DNA of 21,848 nucleotides from UBA11346 sp038203025 (GTDB taxonomy: Bacteria; Planctomycetota; UBA11346): contig JBBREK010000043.1 of assembly GCA_038203025.1 (NCBI GenBank), positions 1-21,848 on the forward strand, in the 5' to 3' direction. Every line of letters starts with the position of its first letter. The first letter of the stretch is position 1. The notes under the pieces were generated by a model that saw only the letters and a program-made list of their open reading frames with translations, ran no database searches and was not told the origin of the DNA. This document shows positions 1 through 6,323 of this stretch, piece after piece. Made by a program: the position numbers and the translations under genes.

Positions 1-1
1 G

Positions 2-1054
2 GGGCTGACCAGTGACGAGGTGGCGGTGGCGCTGGCGCGAGCCTGCGGCGTGCGCGCGGTCGACATCGGCTTCGCTGGCCGCAAGGATCGCCACGCGATC
101 ACGCGGCAGTGGTTCTCGGTCCGTGGCGGGACCGACACGCAGTTGGCGGCGCTGAAGACGGCCTTCGCCAAGGGTCGCCTGGAGGTGCTGCGGATCGACC
201 GCCACCTCAACAAGATCCGCGTCGGCCATCTGCACGGCAACCGCTTCCGCCTTGGCCTCGGCGGCGTCTCCGACCTGGTGCAACTGCAGGCCAGCCTCGA
301 CACCCTGGCCCAGCACGGCATCGCCAACCGCTTCGGTCCGCAGCGCTTTGGCTTCGGTGGCGTCAACCTGCGCATCGCCGCCGCCTGGGGGGCGGGTGAC
401 CTGGACACCGCCGTCGCCCTGGTGGTCGATCCCTCGGGCGCTTGGCAGGTCGGCGGACCGCTGCCCAGCCGCTTCCGCTTCGGCCCCGAAGGCAAGGTGA
501 TGGGGGCGCTGAAGCGCGGCCTGGATCCGGGCCGGGCGCTGAAGCAGGCCGAGGAGCTGCGCAAGCTGATCGCTTCGGCCGGCCAAGCAGCGATATTCAA
601 CGCCGTGCTCGACGCCCGCGCCGCGGCCGGGCTGTCACACCAACTGCGCGAAGGCGACATCGCCTGCACCCGCGACGGCATCCCCTTCCTGGTCAGCGCC
701 GACGATCTTGCCGACGTCAATCGCCGCGCCCAACCGGGCGAACTGGACGCGCTGACCACCGGCCCGATGCCCGGCACCTGGCGCATCGCGCCAATCCCCC
801 CGATTCTCGCCGAGGAGCAGGCGTGGAGCGCCTCGACCGGCCTTGACTGGGCGTGGTTCCGCGAAGGCGGCGCCTTCGAGAGCCCGGGCGGACGCCGGCA
901 GCAATATGTCACCTTCCGCTCGCCGCCGACGGTGCAGCCGGAAGGCGACGTGGTATGGGTCGAGTTCGCCCTGCCGCCGGGCGCCTTCGCCACCGAGGTG
1001 CTGACTCAGGCCGGGGTCGAGCTGCCCGTCGACCGCTCGGGCGCCTCGGGCTGA
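2..1054 (+). CDS. truD: tRNA pseudouridine(13) synthase TruD, 5' end cut by window
   Basis: TruD converts uridine to pseudouridine at position 13 of certain tRNAs, in the cytoplasm. The reading frame is open from base 2, so the true start lies outside the window. The first in-frame GTG (base 20) is probably an internal Val codon, because it falls just before the conserved block. The block GFAGRKDRHAITRQWFS carries the catalytic Asp of the family (codon 86-88, equivalent to Asp80 of E. coli TruD), so about 50 N-terminal residues are missing. A second hallmark follows, GIANRFGPQRFGFGG, then the TRUD insertion domain (FNAVLDARAAAGL, QLREGDIACTRDG). The C-terminus has the usual LPPGAFATEVL block. 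The last 49 bases overlap the 3' end of the minus-strand MreD-like gene. Everything visible looks intact. Confidence 0.93.
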   Translation, partial: GLTSDEVAVALARACGVRAVDIGFAGRKDRHAITRQWFSVRGGTDTQLAALKTAFAKGRLEVLRIDRHLNKIRVGHLHGNRFRLGLGGVSDLVQLQASLDTLAQHGIANRFGPQRFGFGGVNLRIAAAWGAGDLDTAVALVVDPSGAWQVGGPLPSRFRFGPEGKVMGALKRGLDPGRALKQAEELRKLIASAGQAAIFNAVLDARAAAGLSHQLREGDIACTRDGIPFLVSADDLADVNRRAQPGELDALTTGPMPGTWRIAPIPPILAEEQAWSASTGLDWAWFREGGAFESPGGRRQQYVTFRSPPTVQPEGDVVWVEFALPPGAFATEVLTQAGVELPVDRSGASG

Positions 1055-1518
1055 TCCGCCTCCAGCACCGTGACCGTGCGCTTGGGCGCCGGCACCAGGC
1101 GGCCGAATAGCACGGCGCAGCCGCCGGTAAGCAGCGCGCTCAGCAGACCGCTCCACCAGTGCCAGCCACCGCGGCCGCTGACCAGGATGTCGAGCCCCTG
1201 CAGGAACGCCGAGGCCCCGGCGCCGGTGAGCAGCAGGGCGAGCCAGCCGACGCCCGGCAGCCAGCGGCGCAACGGCAGCAGGACGACGACCAGGACGAGG
1301 TGGGCCCCGGCATGGAACCACTGCGATCCGGGATCGACGCCATCGCGCACCGCCCCGACCAGCCACACCCGCCACATCCACGCCTGGGGCTCACCGACCA
1401 CCACCGCCCAGGCCACCAGCGCCAACGGCAGGTCAGGTACGCCCGGCAGGGCCGCAAGCCGGGCGTGCTGGATCACGGCGAGGACCAGGGCGACAGCGAT
1501 CCACAGCAGCAGGCGCAC
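1006..1518 (-). CDS. MreD-like integral membrane protein
   Basis: This is a 170-residue hydrophobic protein with about five or six membrane segments (near residues 3-19, 28-45, 48-60, 68-85, 90-110 and 122-142) and a short charged tail of about 25 residues. Length, topology and the central block with VGAVRDGVDPGS, resembling the glycine-rich GF.GL..D pattern of rod-shape protein MreD, suggest that family. MreD is an inner-membrane part of the elongasome that guides cell-wall growth. The call is tentative because MreD is poorly conserved, and no mreB or mreC lies next to it in this window. The start is GTG at 1516-1518 with only a weak ribosome binding site. It is convergent with truD, sharing 49 bases at the 3' ends, and divergent from rnhB across a large inverted repeat. 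An unrelated small membrane protein is the main alternative. Confidence 0.5.
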   Translation of the reverse strand: MRLLLWIAVALVLAVIQHARLAALPGVPDLPLALVAWAVVVGEPQAWMWRVWLVGAVRDGVDPGSQWFHAGAHLVLVVVLLPLRRWLPGVGWLALLLTGAGASAFLQGLDILVSGRGGWHWWSGLLSALLTGGCAVLFGRLVPAPKRTVTVLEADQPEAPERSTGSSTPA

Positions 1519-1530
1519 AGACCCGACGGT

Positions 1531-1598
1531 AGCCCTGGGAACGACGAGCTCCAGCTCGTCGTCGAGGCGACGAGCTGGAGCTCGTCGCTTCCAGGGCT
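1531..1598. repeat. Long nested inverted repeat between mreD-like gene and rnhB
   Basis: Two 31-nt arms (1531-1561 and 1568-1598) flank a 6-nt centre (TCGAGG). Twenty-nine of 31 positions pair by Watson-Crick rules. Each arm also contains its own palindrome: CGACGAGCTCCAGCTCGTCG at 1542-1561 and CGACGAGCTGGAGCTCGTCG at 1568-1587. The outer ends are AGCCCTGG and CCAGGGCT. The site lies between divergent genes, so it is not a simple terminator, and it ends 11 nt before the first rnhB start codon. A related palindrome occurs at 7236-7255, which suggests a dispersed REP-like family. Confidence 0.9.
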
Positions 1599-1609
1599 AG
1601 CCTCGGCGC

Positions 1610-2470
1610 ATGCTGCGTATGGGCATCGATGAGGCCGGCTACGGTCCGACCCTTGGACCACTGGCGGTGGTCGGGGCCTTGGCCGAGGTCGATGACACCT
1701 CGGCCTTCGCCGCCGAACTTGCCGCACTCGGTGTAGCTGACAGTAAGCAGGTGCATAAGCCCGGCGATCTCGCCAGCCTGGAGCGGGTCGCCCTGCCCGC
1801 CGCCGCCTGGTTGTCGGGTTTCCAGCCAGACACAGCCGATGACCTCTTCGCCCTGCTCGGCGAGGCTGCCGCCGACCGCGCCGCCGCGCCGTGGATGGCC
1901 GGCGCCGAGGACCTGCGCCTGCCAGTCGCTGCCACCGGCCTGACCGCGTGGACGATGCGCAGCGGTGCCGCCGGCGGCCTGCACGGTCGGCTGCTGCATC
2001 CGTGCCGGCTGAACGCGGCCAAGCGCTCGGGGGTCAACCGGGCTGCCGCTGAACTCGACGTGGTGCGGCTGCTCCTCGCCGCCGGCGTGCCCGATCCGAC
2101 CAGCGGTGCCGCCATTGCCTGCGACCGCCTGGGTGGCCGCAAGCGCTACGGCGACCTGCTGCAATCGGCCTGGCCGGGACAGCCGGTCGAGATCCTCGAG
2201 GAGACGGCGCCGGCCTGCCGTTACCGCTGCCGTTCGACTGGCGTCGCCTTCCTGGTCGGCGGCGAGGCCGCCGAACCGCTGGTCGCCGCCGCCTCGTGCA
2301 TCGCCAAGTACGCCCGCGAGCTGCACGTGCTGCTGCTCAACCGCCATTGGAGTGGCCGCTTCGCCTGGCTGAAACCCACCGCCGGCTATCCCGAGGACGC
2401 CAAGCGCTGGCTGCACCAGCTCGGCGAAGGTACCGTAACGGCCTGGCTCGACGACCTGGTCCGGGCCTAG
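1610..2470 (+). CDS. rnhB: Ribonuclease HII-like protein
   Basis: RNase HII cuts RNA in RNA/DNA hybrids and removes single ribonucleotides misincorporated into DNA. The 286-residue product opens with GIDEAGYGPTLGPL, which carries the first two acidic active-site residues (Asp7, Glu8), followed by the conserved VADSK block (residues 42-46). CDRLGGRKRY supplies the likely third acidic residue, Asp172. AASCIAKYARELHV (227-240) matches the family's ASxxAKxxRD motif, but with Glu237 where Asp is usual. At 286 residues it is longer than typical RNase HII (about 200); the extra length lies between residues 50 and 165. The start is ATG at 1610, or possibly ATG at 1619. No clear Shine-Dalgarno sequence is visible because the region just upstream is the right arm of an inverted repeat. 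The family call is strong; strict enzymatic equivalence to RNase HII is inferred. Confidence 0.85.
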   Translation: MLRMGIDEAGYGPTLGPLAVVGALAEVDDTSAFAAELAALGVADSKQVHKPGDLASLERVALPAAAWLSGFQPDTADDLFALLGEAAADRAAAPWMAGAEDLRLPVAATGLTAWTMRSGAAGGLHGRLLHPCRLNAAKRSGVNRAAAELDVVRLLLAAGVPDPTSGAAIACDRLGGRKRYGDLLQSAWPGQPVEILEETAPACRYRCRSTGVAFLVGGEAAEPLVAAASCIAKYARELHVLLLNRHWSGRFAWLKPTAGYPEDAKRWLHQLGEGTVTAWLDDLVRA

Positions 2471-2500
2471 ACGGGTATCCGGGAAACCCCTAGGAATGGC

Positions 2501-2518
2501 TTCCCAGGGAACTAAGAT
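2501..2518 (+). promoter_or_regulatory. Possible operator and -10 element before blaI-family gene
   Basis: A perfect 11-bp palindrome, TTCCCAGGGAA (2501-2511), is followed at once by TAAGAT (2513-2518), which matches the -10 consensus at 4 of 6 positions. It lies 20-40 bases before the start of the BlaI/MecI-family gene. Repressors of this family usually bind dyads overlapping their own promoter, so autoregulation is plausible. The palindrome does not match the classical TACA/TGTA operator, and no good -35 box is visible. Confidence 0.25.
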
Positions 2519-2538
2519 GCCGAGCGGAGTCGACACAG

Positions 2539-2910
2539 ATGGAACTCATCGGCCCCCTGCAGGTCAAGGTCATGCACCACATCTGGCGCCGTGGACCGTC
2601 GACCGTCCACGACGTGCATGATGAATTGATGGCCGATCCGCTGGAGAAGCGGCTGGCCTACACCACCATCCTGACGGTGATGCGCAATCTCGCCCGGCGC
2701 GGATTCCTAGCCCAGACGCCGGAAGGCCGGGCCCACCGCTTCACCGCCGTCGTCAACGAGGGCAGCTACAAACGCGAGTTGCTGCACCACGTCCGCACCG
2801 AAGTCTTCCACGGCGACCTGCGGGCGATGATCGACGCGGTGGCGGCCGACGATTCGCTAGAGCCAGCACAGCGCGACTGCCTGCGCGGGATGCTTGTAGC
2901 AGGCGGCTAG
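2539..2910 (+). CDS. BlaI/MecI/CopY-family transcriptional repressor
   Basis: This is a 123-residue winged-helix DNA-binding protein. The N-terminus, GPLQVKVMHHIWRRGPSTVHDVHDEL, and the recognition-helix region AYTTILTVMRNLARRGFL (about residues 40-57) match the BlaI/MecI/CopY family, as does the overall length of 120-130 residues. The C-terminal third (residues 75-120) corresponds to the helical dimerisation arm. Family members repress target genes as dimers and are usually inactivated by a membrane metalloprotease (BlaR1/MecR1, peptidase M56) encoded next door. No such partner is present here; the next gene is phhB, 42 bases downstream. The ATG start has a GGAG-like site about 9 bases upstream. 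Its target and signal cannot be read from the window; a palindrome before the gene may be its own operator. Confidence 0.88.
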   Translation: MELIGPLQVKVMHHIWRRGPSTVHDVHDELMADPLEKRLAYTTILTVMRNLARRGFLAQTPEGRAHRFTAVVNEGSYKRELLHHVRTEVFHGDLRAMIDAVAADDSLEPAQRDCLRGMLVAGG

Positions 2911-2952
2911 AAGACTGCTGGCCGACTGCCGTCGGCAAACAGACTCGTCGGT

Positions 2953-3258
2953 ATGGCCCAGCTCAATCCCTCAGAAATCGCCGCCGCCCTCGCCGACCTC
3001 CCGGGCTGGACGCATCGCGATGCCGCCCTGCACAAGACCTTCCGCTTCGCGTCGTTCCGTGCCGCGGTCGCTTTCATGGCCGAAGCAGCGCCGGACATCG
3101 ACCGACTCGACCACCATCCCGAGTGGAGCAACGTGTACGATCGCGTCACCGTGCGTCTGACCACGCATGACGCCGGCAACCTGGTGACCGGCAAGGACGT
3201 TGAGCTGGCCCAGCTCCTGCAGCGTTACGCTGACGGAAATCCCATCGCATCGATGTAG
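2953..3258 (+). CDS. phhB: 4a-hydroxytetrahydrobiopterin dehydratase (PCD/DCoH)
   Basis: The enzyme dehydrates 4a-hydroxytetrahydrobiopterin, the spent cofactor of aromatic amino-acid hydroxylases, for recycling. The 101-residue length is standard for the family. The signature block DIDRLDHHPEWSNVYDRVTVRLTTHDAG holds the three family histidines (His54, His55, His72) and the HHPEW...Y pattern. The usual THDxGGLT segment reads THDAGNLVTGKD. No phenylalanine hydroxylase gene is in the window; standalone copies are common and some act in molybdopterin or other pterin metabolism. The 3' end runs 34 bases into the 3' end of the convergent corrinoid activation gene. A small hairpin (GCCGAC/GTCGGC, about 2921-2936) lies in the 42-base gap after the repressor gene. 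No strong ribosome binding site is visible, so it may be translated from a shared transcript. Confidence 0.92.
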   Translation: MAQLNPSEIAAALADLPGWTHRDAALHKTFRFASFRAAVAFMAEAAPDIDRLDHHPEWSNVYDRVTVRLTTHDAGNLVTGKDVELAQLLQRYADGNPIASM

Positions 3259-4721
3259 GTGTCATCGAACGACGGCTCGATCTTCAGTTCGACCTGCCGC
3301 GTGATGTCGCGGATTGCCTGATAGGCGTGGTCATCGTCATGCAGCGCCAGCCGCGCCCCGAGCAAAGCCGTGTTCCCTGACGGCAGGACGATGGCCGGAT
3401 CAACCGGCAGCAGACCGATGCGCGTCGCCGCCGCGAGGCGCACATAGTTGCCGAAGGCTCCGGCGAGGAAGACGCGACGGAGATCGTGCGCCTTGCCGCC
3501 GAACTGGCCGCACAGCAGGTGGATCCCGGCCGCAATGGCGCCCTTGGCCAACTGCAGTTGACGCACATCCAGACCTTGCAGAGCCAGACCATCGACAAGC
3601 GGCAGGTCGCTGCGACCGCGCTGCAGCCGCCCGGACGGCACGATCCAGCCGAGCTCGAGCGCCCCGGCGATGGCGTCGACCAGGCCGCTGCCGCAAATGC
3701 CGCGCGGGGGTCCGCCGCCGATCACCTCGGCGTGCAACCGGCCGTCATCGACCGTCACCGCGCCGATGGCGCCGGTCGCGGCCCGCATACCGATCGAGAT
3801 GCCGGCGCCCTCGAAGGCTGGGCCGGCGGCGGTGCTGGCGCAGACCAAACCGTCGCGGCCGCCGCACACCAGCTCGCCGTTGGTGCCGAGATCGACCAGC
3901 AGGTTGAGGCCTTCGAGCTGATGGATGCGGGTGGCGAGGATGCCAGCGGTCAAATCCGAGCCGACGAAACCGCCCAGGCAGGGCAGGAAGCGCACCGTCG
4001 CGCCGCCCAGCTCCCAGCCCAGCTCGCGGTCGGTGAATTCCAGCAGACCGTCGCCCACCGGGCGGAACGGCGGGGCCGACAATGGCGTCACGTCGACACC
4101 GCCGAACAGGTGGTGCATGGCGGTGTTGCCGACCATGGTCACCAGGCGGACCGGCCGAGGCGCCTGCGCCGCCAGCTCGGCGACCAGCCGACCGAGTTCG
4201 CCGCGCACCAGATCCCGCAGTTGCGCCGCACCGTTGCGCAGGGCGTGGTCGATGCGCGTCATCAGGTCGGCGCCCAGCCGGGCCTGCGGATTCAGCGCCG
4301 TGCGTGTGGCCAGGACGCGGCCGTCGGTGCGATCAACCAGTTGCAAGGCCAGCGTCGTCGTCCCCAGATCGATGGCGATGCCGCAGCCGTCTCGGGCCTC
4401 GACGGTCACCACCGTGTTATCGGCGAGAATCGGCGAGTGCCACTGACCGAGTTCGATGGCGAGATCCGCGTCGGCGCGCATGCGACACCCGAGGCGCCAA
4501 CCGTCGTCAAGCTGACCCGGCGCAAACGCCAGGCGATCATCGGCGGTCGGCGGCGGCGCCGGGCCGCGCACGCGCACCCGGCAGGCCTTGCATGTGCCCC
4601 GACCACCGCACGGAAACTCGACGCCATGCGGGAAGAGGATGTCCTGCAGCGACGTGCCGGGGGCGACCTCGATGCGGGTGCCGGCGGGAAGGATGGTGAG
4701 GATGAGGGTGAGGGTGGGCAT
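3225..4721 (-). CDS. [2Fe-2S]/ASKHA reductive activator of corrinoid proteins (RACo-like, DUF4445)
   Basis: Proteins of this family use ATP to drive electron transfer that returns accidentally oxidised Co(II) corrinoid to active Co(I). The 498-residue product has an N-terminal plant-type ferredoxin domain with cluster ligands Cys38, Cys44, Cys47 (CGGRGTCKAC) and Cys79 (RLGC). A linker follows, then the ASKHA ATPase fold beginning with GIAIDLGTTTLAL (114-126) and including MVGNTAMHHLF (197-206) and NLLVDLGTNGEL. The end, FDDTYIDAMGFPSA, matches the usual C-terminus. The open frame extends 57 codons further upstream, but that part is low-complexity and translates a heptamer repeat, so the ATG at 4719-4721 is preferred. 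There is no Shine-Dalgarno sequence; the repeat occupies its place. It is the last gene of the corrinoid cassette and overlaps phhB by 34 bases, tail to tail. Confidence 0.9.
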   Translation of the reverse strand: MPTLTLILTILPAGTRIEVAPGTSLQDILFPHGVEFPCGGRGTCKACRVRVRGPAPPPTADDRLAFAPGQLDDGWRLGCRMRADADLAIELGQWHSPILADNTVVTVEARDGCGIAIDLGTTTLALQLVDRTDGRVLATRTALNPQARLGADLMTRIDHALRNGAAQLRDLVRGELGRLVAELAAQAPRPVRLVTMVGNTAMHHLFGGVDVTPLSAPPFRPVGDGLLEFTDRELGWELGGATVRFLPCLGGFVGSDLTAGILATRIHQLEGLNLLVDLGTNGELVCGGRDGLVCASTAAGPAFEGAGISIGMRAATGAIGAVTVDDGRLHAEVIGGGPPRGICGSGLVDAIAGALELGWIVPSGRLQRGRSDLPLVDGLALQGLDVRQLQLAKGAIAAGIHLLCGQFGGKAHDLRRVFLAGAFGNYVRLAAATRIGLLPVDPAIVLPSGNTALLGARLALHDDDHAYQAIRDITRQVELKIEPSFDDTYIDAMGFPSA

Positions 4722-4729
4722 GGGCGCGG

Positions 4730-4757
4730 TTTCGGGTTTCGGGTTTCGGGTTTCGGG
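4730..4757. repeat. Heptamer tandem repeat (TTTCGGG)x4
   Basis: Four perfect head-to-tail copies of TTTCGGG occupy 28 bases in the 59-base gap between the DUF1638 gene and the corrinoid activator gene. The repeat ends 8 bases upstream of the activator ATG (minus strand), where a ribosome binding site would normally be. It resembles the short tandemly repeated heptamers known from cyanobacteria. Confidence 0.95.
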
Positions 4758-4780
4758 AGACCGAGACCGAAACACGGTAC

Positions 4781-5530
4781 CTACATGACCCCGACCAGGG
4801 TGCCGTCGTAGCGCGCGACCACAGTCTGGCCCGGCTGGATGACGAGGAAGCGTTCCGCGTCCCAGGGGCCATCGATGAGGTCCTGGATCCACCGGGGATC
4901 GCCGACCAGACGTTCAAAGGCCATGCCACGGTCGTCGGCCTTCTTCTTAGCCTCGGCGGCGAAGCGCTGCTGCGGACCGACGCCGGTGTCGATGTAGGCC
5001 AGCCGGGTGTAGTGCGCGGTCTGGGCGCGCAGCTCGTCCCACAGGAAGCGGGCGTTGTCCTCACCGTATTTCGCCAGCATCTTGACCCACTGCGGATCGC
5101 TGGCCTCGGGCACCGACGGCGGGGCGAGGTGCGAGCCGCTGCTGCCGCGTTCAAGCCAGCCAGCCGAGTACCAGTAGGTGCCGGGCTGGGCGCGGAACTC
5201 GTCCTCGTAGCGTTTGCGCGAGCCGAGCAGGCAGCCGATGCAATCGTGGCTGCGGTAGGCGACGATGGGCATCGTCCCGGCGCGCAGCCCGACGATCCCG
5301 TTGTTGCACAGGGCGAAACCCAGGGCCACGACCTGGTGGCGCTCGGGATCGGCCTGCTCGACGCGCTGCTGTAGCACCGTCATCATCGCCTTGCCGCCGC
5401 GATCATGCAGATCCTTGGGCAGCCAGACGGCATCGACCTGGCGTTCAGAGGCGGCGACGGCCGCGTTCAACTCGCGGGTGAAGACCTCGCAGCCGACGAG
5501 AAAGAGGCGTTGTGGATCGACCATCGTCAT
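4781..5530 (-). CDS. DUF1638 domain protein of a corrinoid methyltransferase cluster
   Basis: The 249-residue protein matches the DUF1638 family through GFALCNNGIVGL (71-82) and the following block ending HDCIGCLLGSRKRY. Cys14, Cys75, Cys97 and Cys100 are candidates for metal or cofactor binding. The function of the family is not established. It is often encoded beside corrinoid proteins and trimethylamine/glycine-betaine-type methyltransferases, which fits the neighbours here: the corrinoid protein 54 bases upstream and the reductive activator 59 bases downstream, all on the minus strand. The frame is open to a GTG at 5581, but that start would put a perfect hairpin inside the coding sequence, so ATG at 5528-5530 is preferred (5522-5524 is also possible). 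No membrane segments or signal peptide are seen; it is probably cytoplasmic. Confidence 0.82.
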   Translation of the reverse strand: MTMVDPQRLFLVGCEVFTRELNAAVAASERQVDAVWLPKDLHDRGGKAMMTVLQQRVEQADPERHQVVALGFALCNNGIVGLRAGTMPIVAYRSHDCIGCLLGSRKRYEDEFRAQPGTYWYSAGWLERGSSGSHLAPPSVPEASDPQWVKMLAKYGEDNARFLWDELRAQTAHYTRLAYIDTGVGPQQRFAAEAKKKADDRGMAFERLVGDPRWIQDLIDGPWDAERFLVIQPGQTVVARYDGTLVGVM

Positions 5531-5548
5531 GCGGCACCCGTCGAACAG

Positions 5549-5576
5549 CATACCCCGGCCGGACGGCCGGGGTATG
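5549..5576. promoter_or_regulatory. Perfect hairpin between corrinoid-protein and DUF1638 genes
   Basis: CATACCCCGGCCG (5549-5561) and CGGCCGGGGTATG (5564-5576) are perfect reverse complements separated by two bases. The hairpin begins 9 bases after the stop codon of the corrinoid-protein gene on the minus strand. No U-run follows it, so an intrinsic terminator is doubtful. An mRNA 3' stabiliser or attenuator that lets the carrier protein be made in excess over the downstream genes is a reasonable inference. Confidence 0.6.
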
Positions 5577-5584
5577 GGCACGGT

Positions 5585-6220
5585 CTATTTGCCGACCAGG
5601 CGGCGGGCGAGCTGAACCGCGCTGCTGGCGTTGTCCGAATAGCCATCGGCACCAATCTCCTTGGCGTAGGCGTCGGTGATCGGCGCGCCGCCGATCATCA
5701 CCTTGACCTTGTCGCGCAGTCCGGCCGCGTTTAGCGCCGCCAGGGTGTCCTTCATCGACGGCATGGTCGTGGTCAGCAGGGCCGACAGGCAGATGATGTT
5801 GGCCCCCTTCTCGGTGACGGCGGCGAGGAACTTCTCTGGCGCGACGTCGACGCCCAGGTCGATGATCTCGAAGCCGCCGCCTTCGAGCATGGCGGCGACC
5901 AGGTTCTTGCCGATGTCGTGCAGGTCGCCCTTGACCGTGCCGATGGCGACCTTGCCGGTGGGCTGGGCGCCGCTCTTGGCGAGCAGCGGCCGGATCAGCT
6001 CCATCGAGCCCTTCATGGCGCGGGCCGAGATGAGCAACTCGGGCACGAAGTACTCGTTGCACTCGAAGCGGCGGCCGACCTCGTCCATGGCCGGAATCAG
6101 CGCCTTGGCCAGCAGATCGCCCGGCGGGACGTTCTCGGCGATGGCGGCGGTGGTCAGCGCCTTGGCGGACTTGGCGTCACCGTCAACAACGGCGTCGTGG
6201 AGTGCCTTGAGGTCGGTCAT
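5585..6220 (-). CDS. Cobalamin-binding corrinoid protein (MtbC/MttC-type methyl carrier)
   Basis: This small cytoplasmic methyl carrier moves methyl groups between a substrate-specific methyltransferase and a second acceptor. The 211-residue length is typical. Residues 1-85 form the helical cap (PAMDEVGRRFECNEYFVPELLISARAMK). The Rossmann B12-binding domain follows, with DLHDIGKN (99-106), whose His101 is the lower-axial cobalt ligand of the DxHxxG motif, then SALLTTTM and a glycine-rich end (MIGGAPITDAYAKEIGADGYSDNA). The ATG start has a strong AGGAG (bases 6227-6231, minus strand) 6 bases upstream. It is the first gene of the minus-strand corrinoid cassette and is divergent from an AraC-family regulator whose probable binding sites lie about 70-100 bases upstream. 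No methyltransferase gene is adjacent, so the methyl donor is unknown. Confidence 0.93.
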   Translation of the reverse strand: MTDLKALHDAVVDGDAKSAKALTTAAIAENVPPGDLLAKALIPAMDEVGRRFECNEYFVPELLISARAMKGSMELIRPLLAKSGAQPTGKVAIGTVKGDLHDIGKNLVAAMLEGGGFEIIDLGVDVAPEKFLAAVTEKGANIICLSALLTTTMPSMKDTLAALNAAGLRDKVKVMIGGAPITDAYAKEIGADGYSDNASSAVQLARRLVGK

Positions 6221-6290
6221 GTGCGGCTCCTGGGCGGTTTGCCCGTGTTGCTGTGAGGCATCGTAATCGGCCCATGTTCAAGGCCGCTAT

Positions 6291-6323
6291 CTTTTCCGAT
6301 CAGAAATTTGACTTTTTCGATCA
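6291..6323. promoter_or_regulatory. Tandem 12-bp direct repeat, probable AraC-family binding site
   Basis: CTTTTCCGATCA (6291-6302) and CTTTTTCGATCA (6312-6323) agree at 11 of 12 positions, and their centres are 21 bp apart, two helical turns on the same DNA face. This is the arrangement of half-sites used by AraC-type activators. The pair is the only A/T-rich stretch in the region and lies between the AraC-family gene and the divergent corrinoid cassette. The second copy runs into the upstream candidate ATG of the regulator. Confidence 0.6.

Noticed and set aside
1433..2536. Minus-strand open frame of 367 codons across rnhB
   Set aside because: It is the antisense shadow of rnhB, with no recognisable motif, and runs through the inverted repeat.
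3486..4811. Long plus-strand open frame of 441 codons
   Set aside because: It lies antisense to the corrinoid activator, whose cluster cysteines and ASKHA motifs are clear. The translation is low-complexity and rich in Arg, Ala and Gln, as expected for a mirror frame in GC-rich DNA.
4722..4892. 57-codon N-terminal extension of the corrinoid activator
   Set aside because: It translates the heptamer array and the end of the upstream gene, while the ferredoxin domain begins normally at ATG 4721.
6221..6290. Possible cobalamin riboswitch upstream of the corrinoid protein
   Set aside because: The region is far too short and shows no B12-box-like conserved core; only a 4-bp hairpin near the ribosome binding site is present.
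6308..6322. TTG start for the AraC-family gene
   Set aside because: It would place coding sequence across both half-sites of the direct-repeat region and has no ribosome binding site; ATG 6323 or 6341 is more likely.
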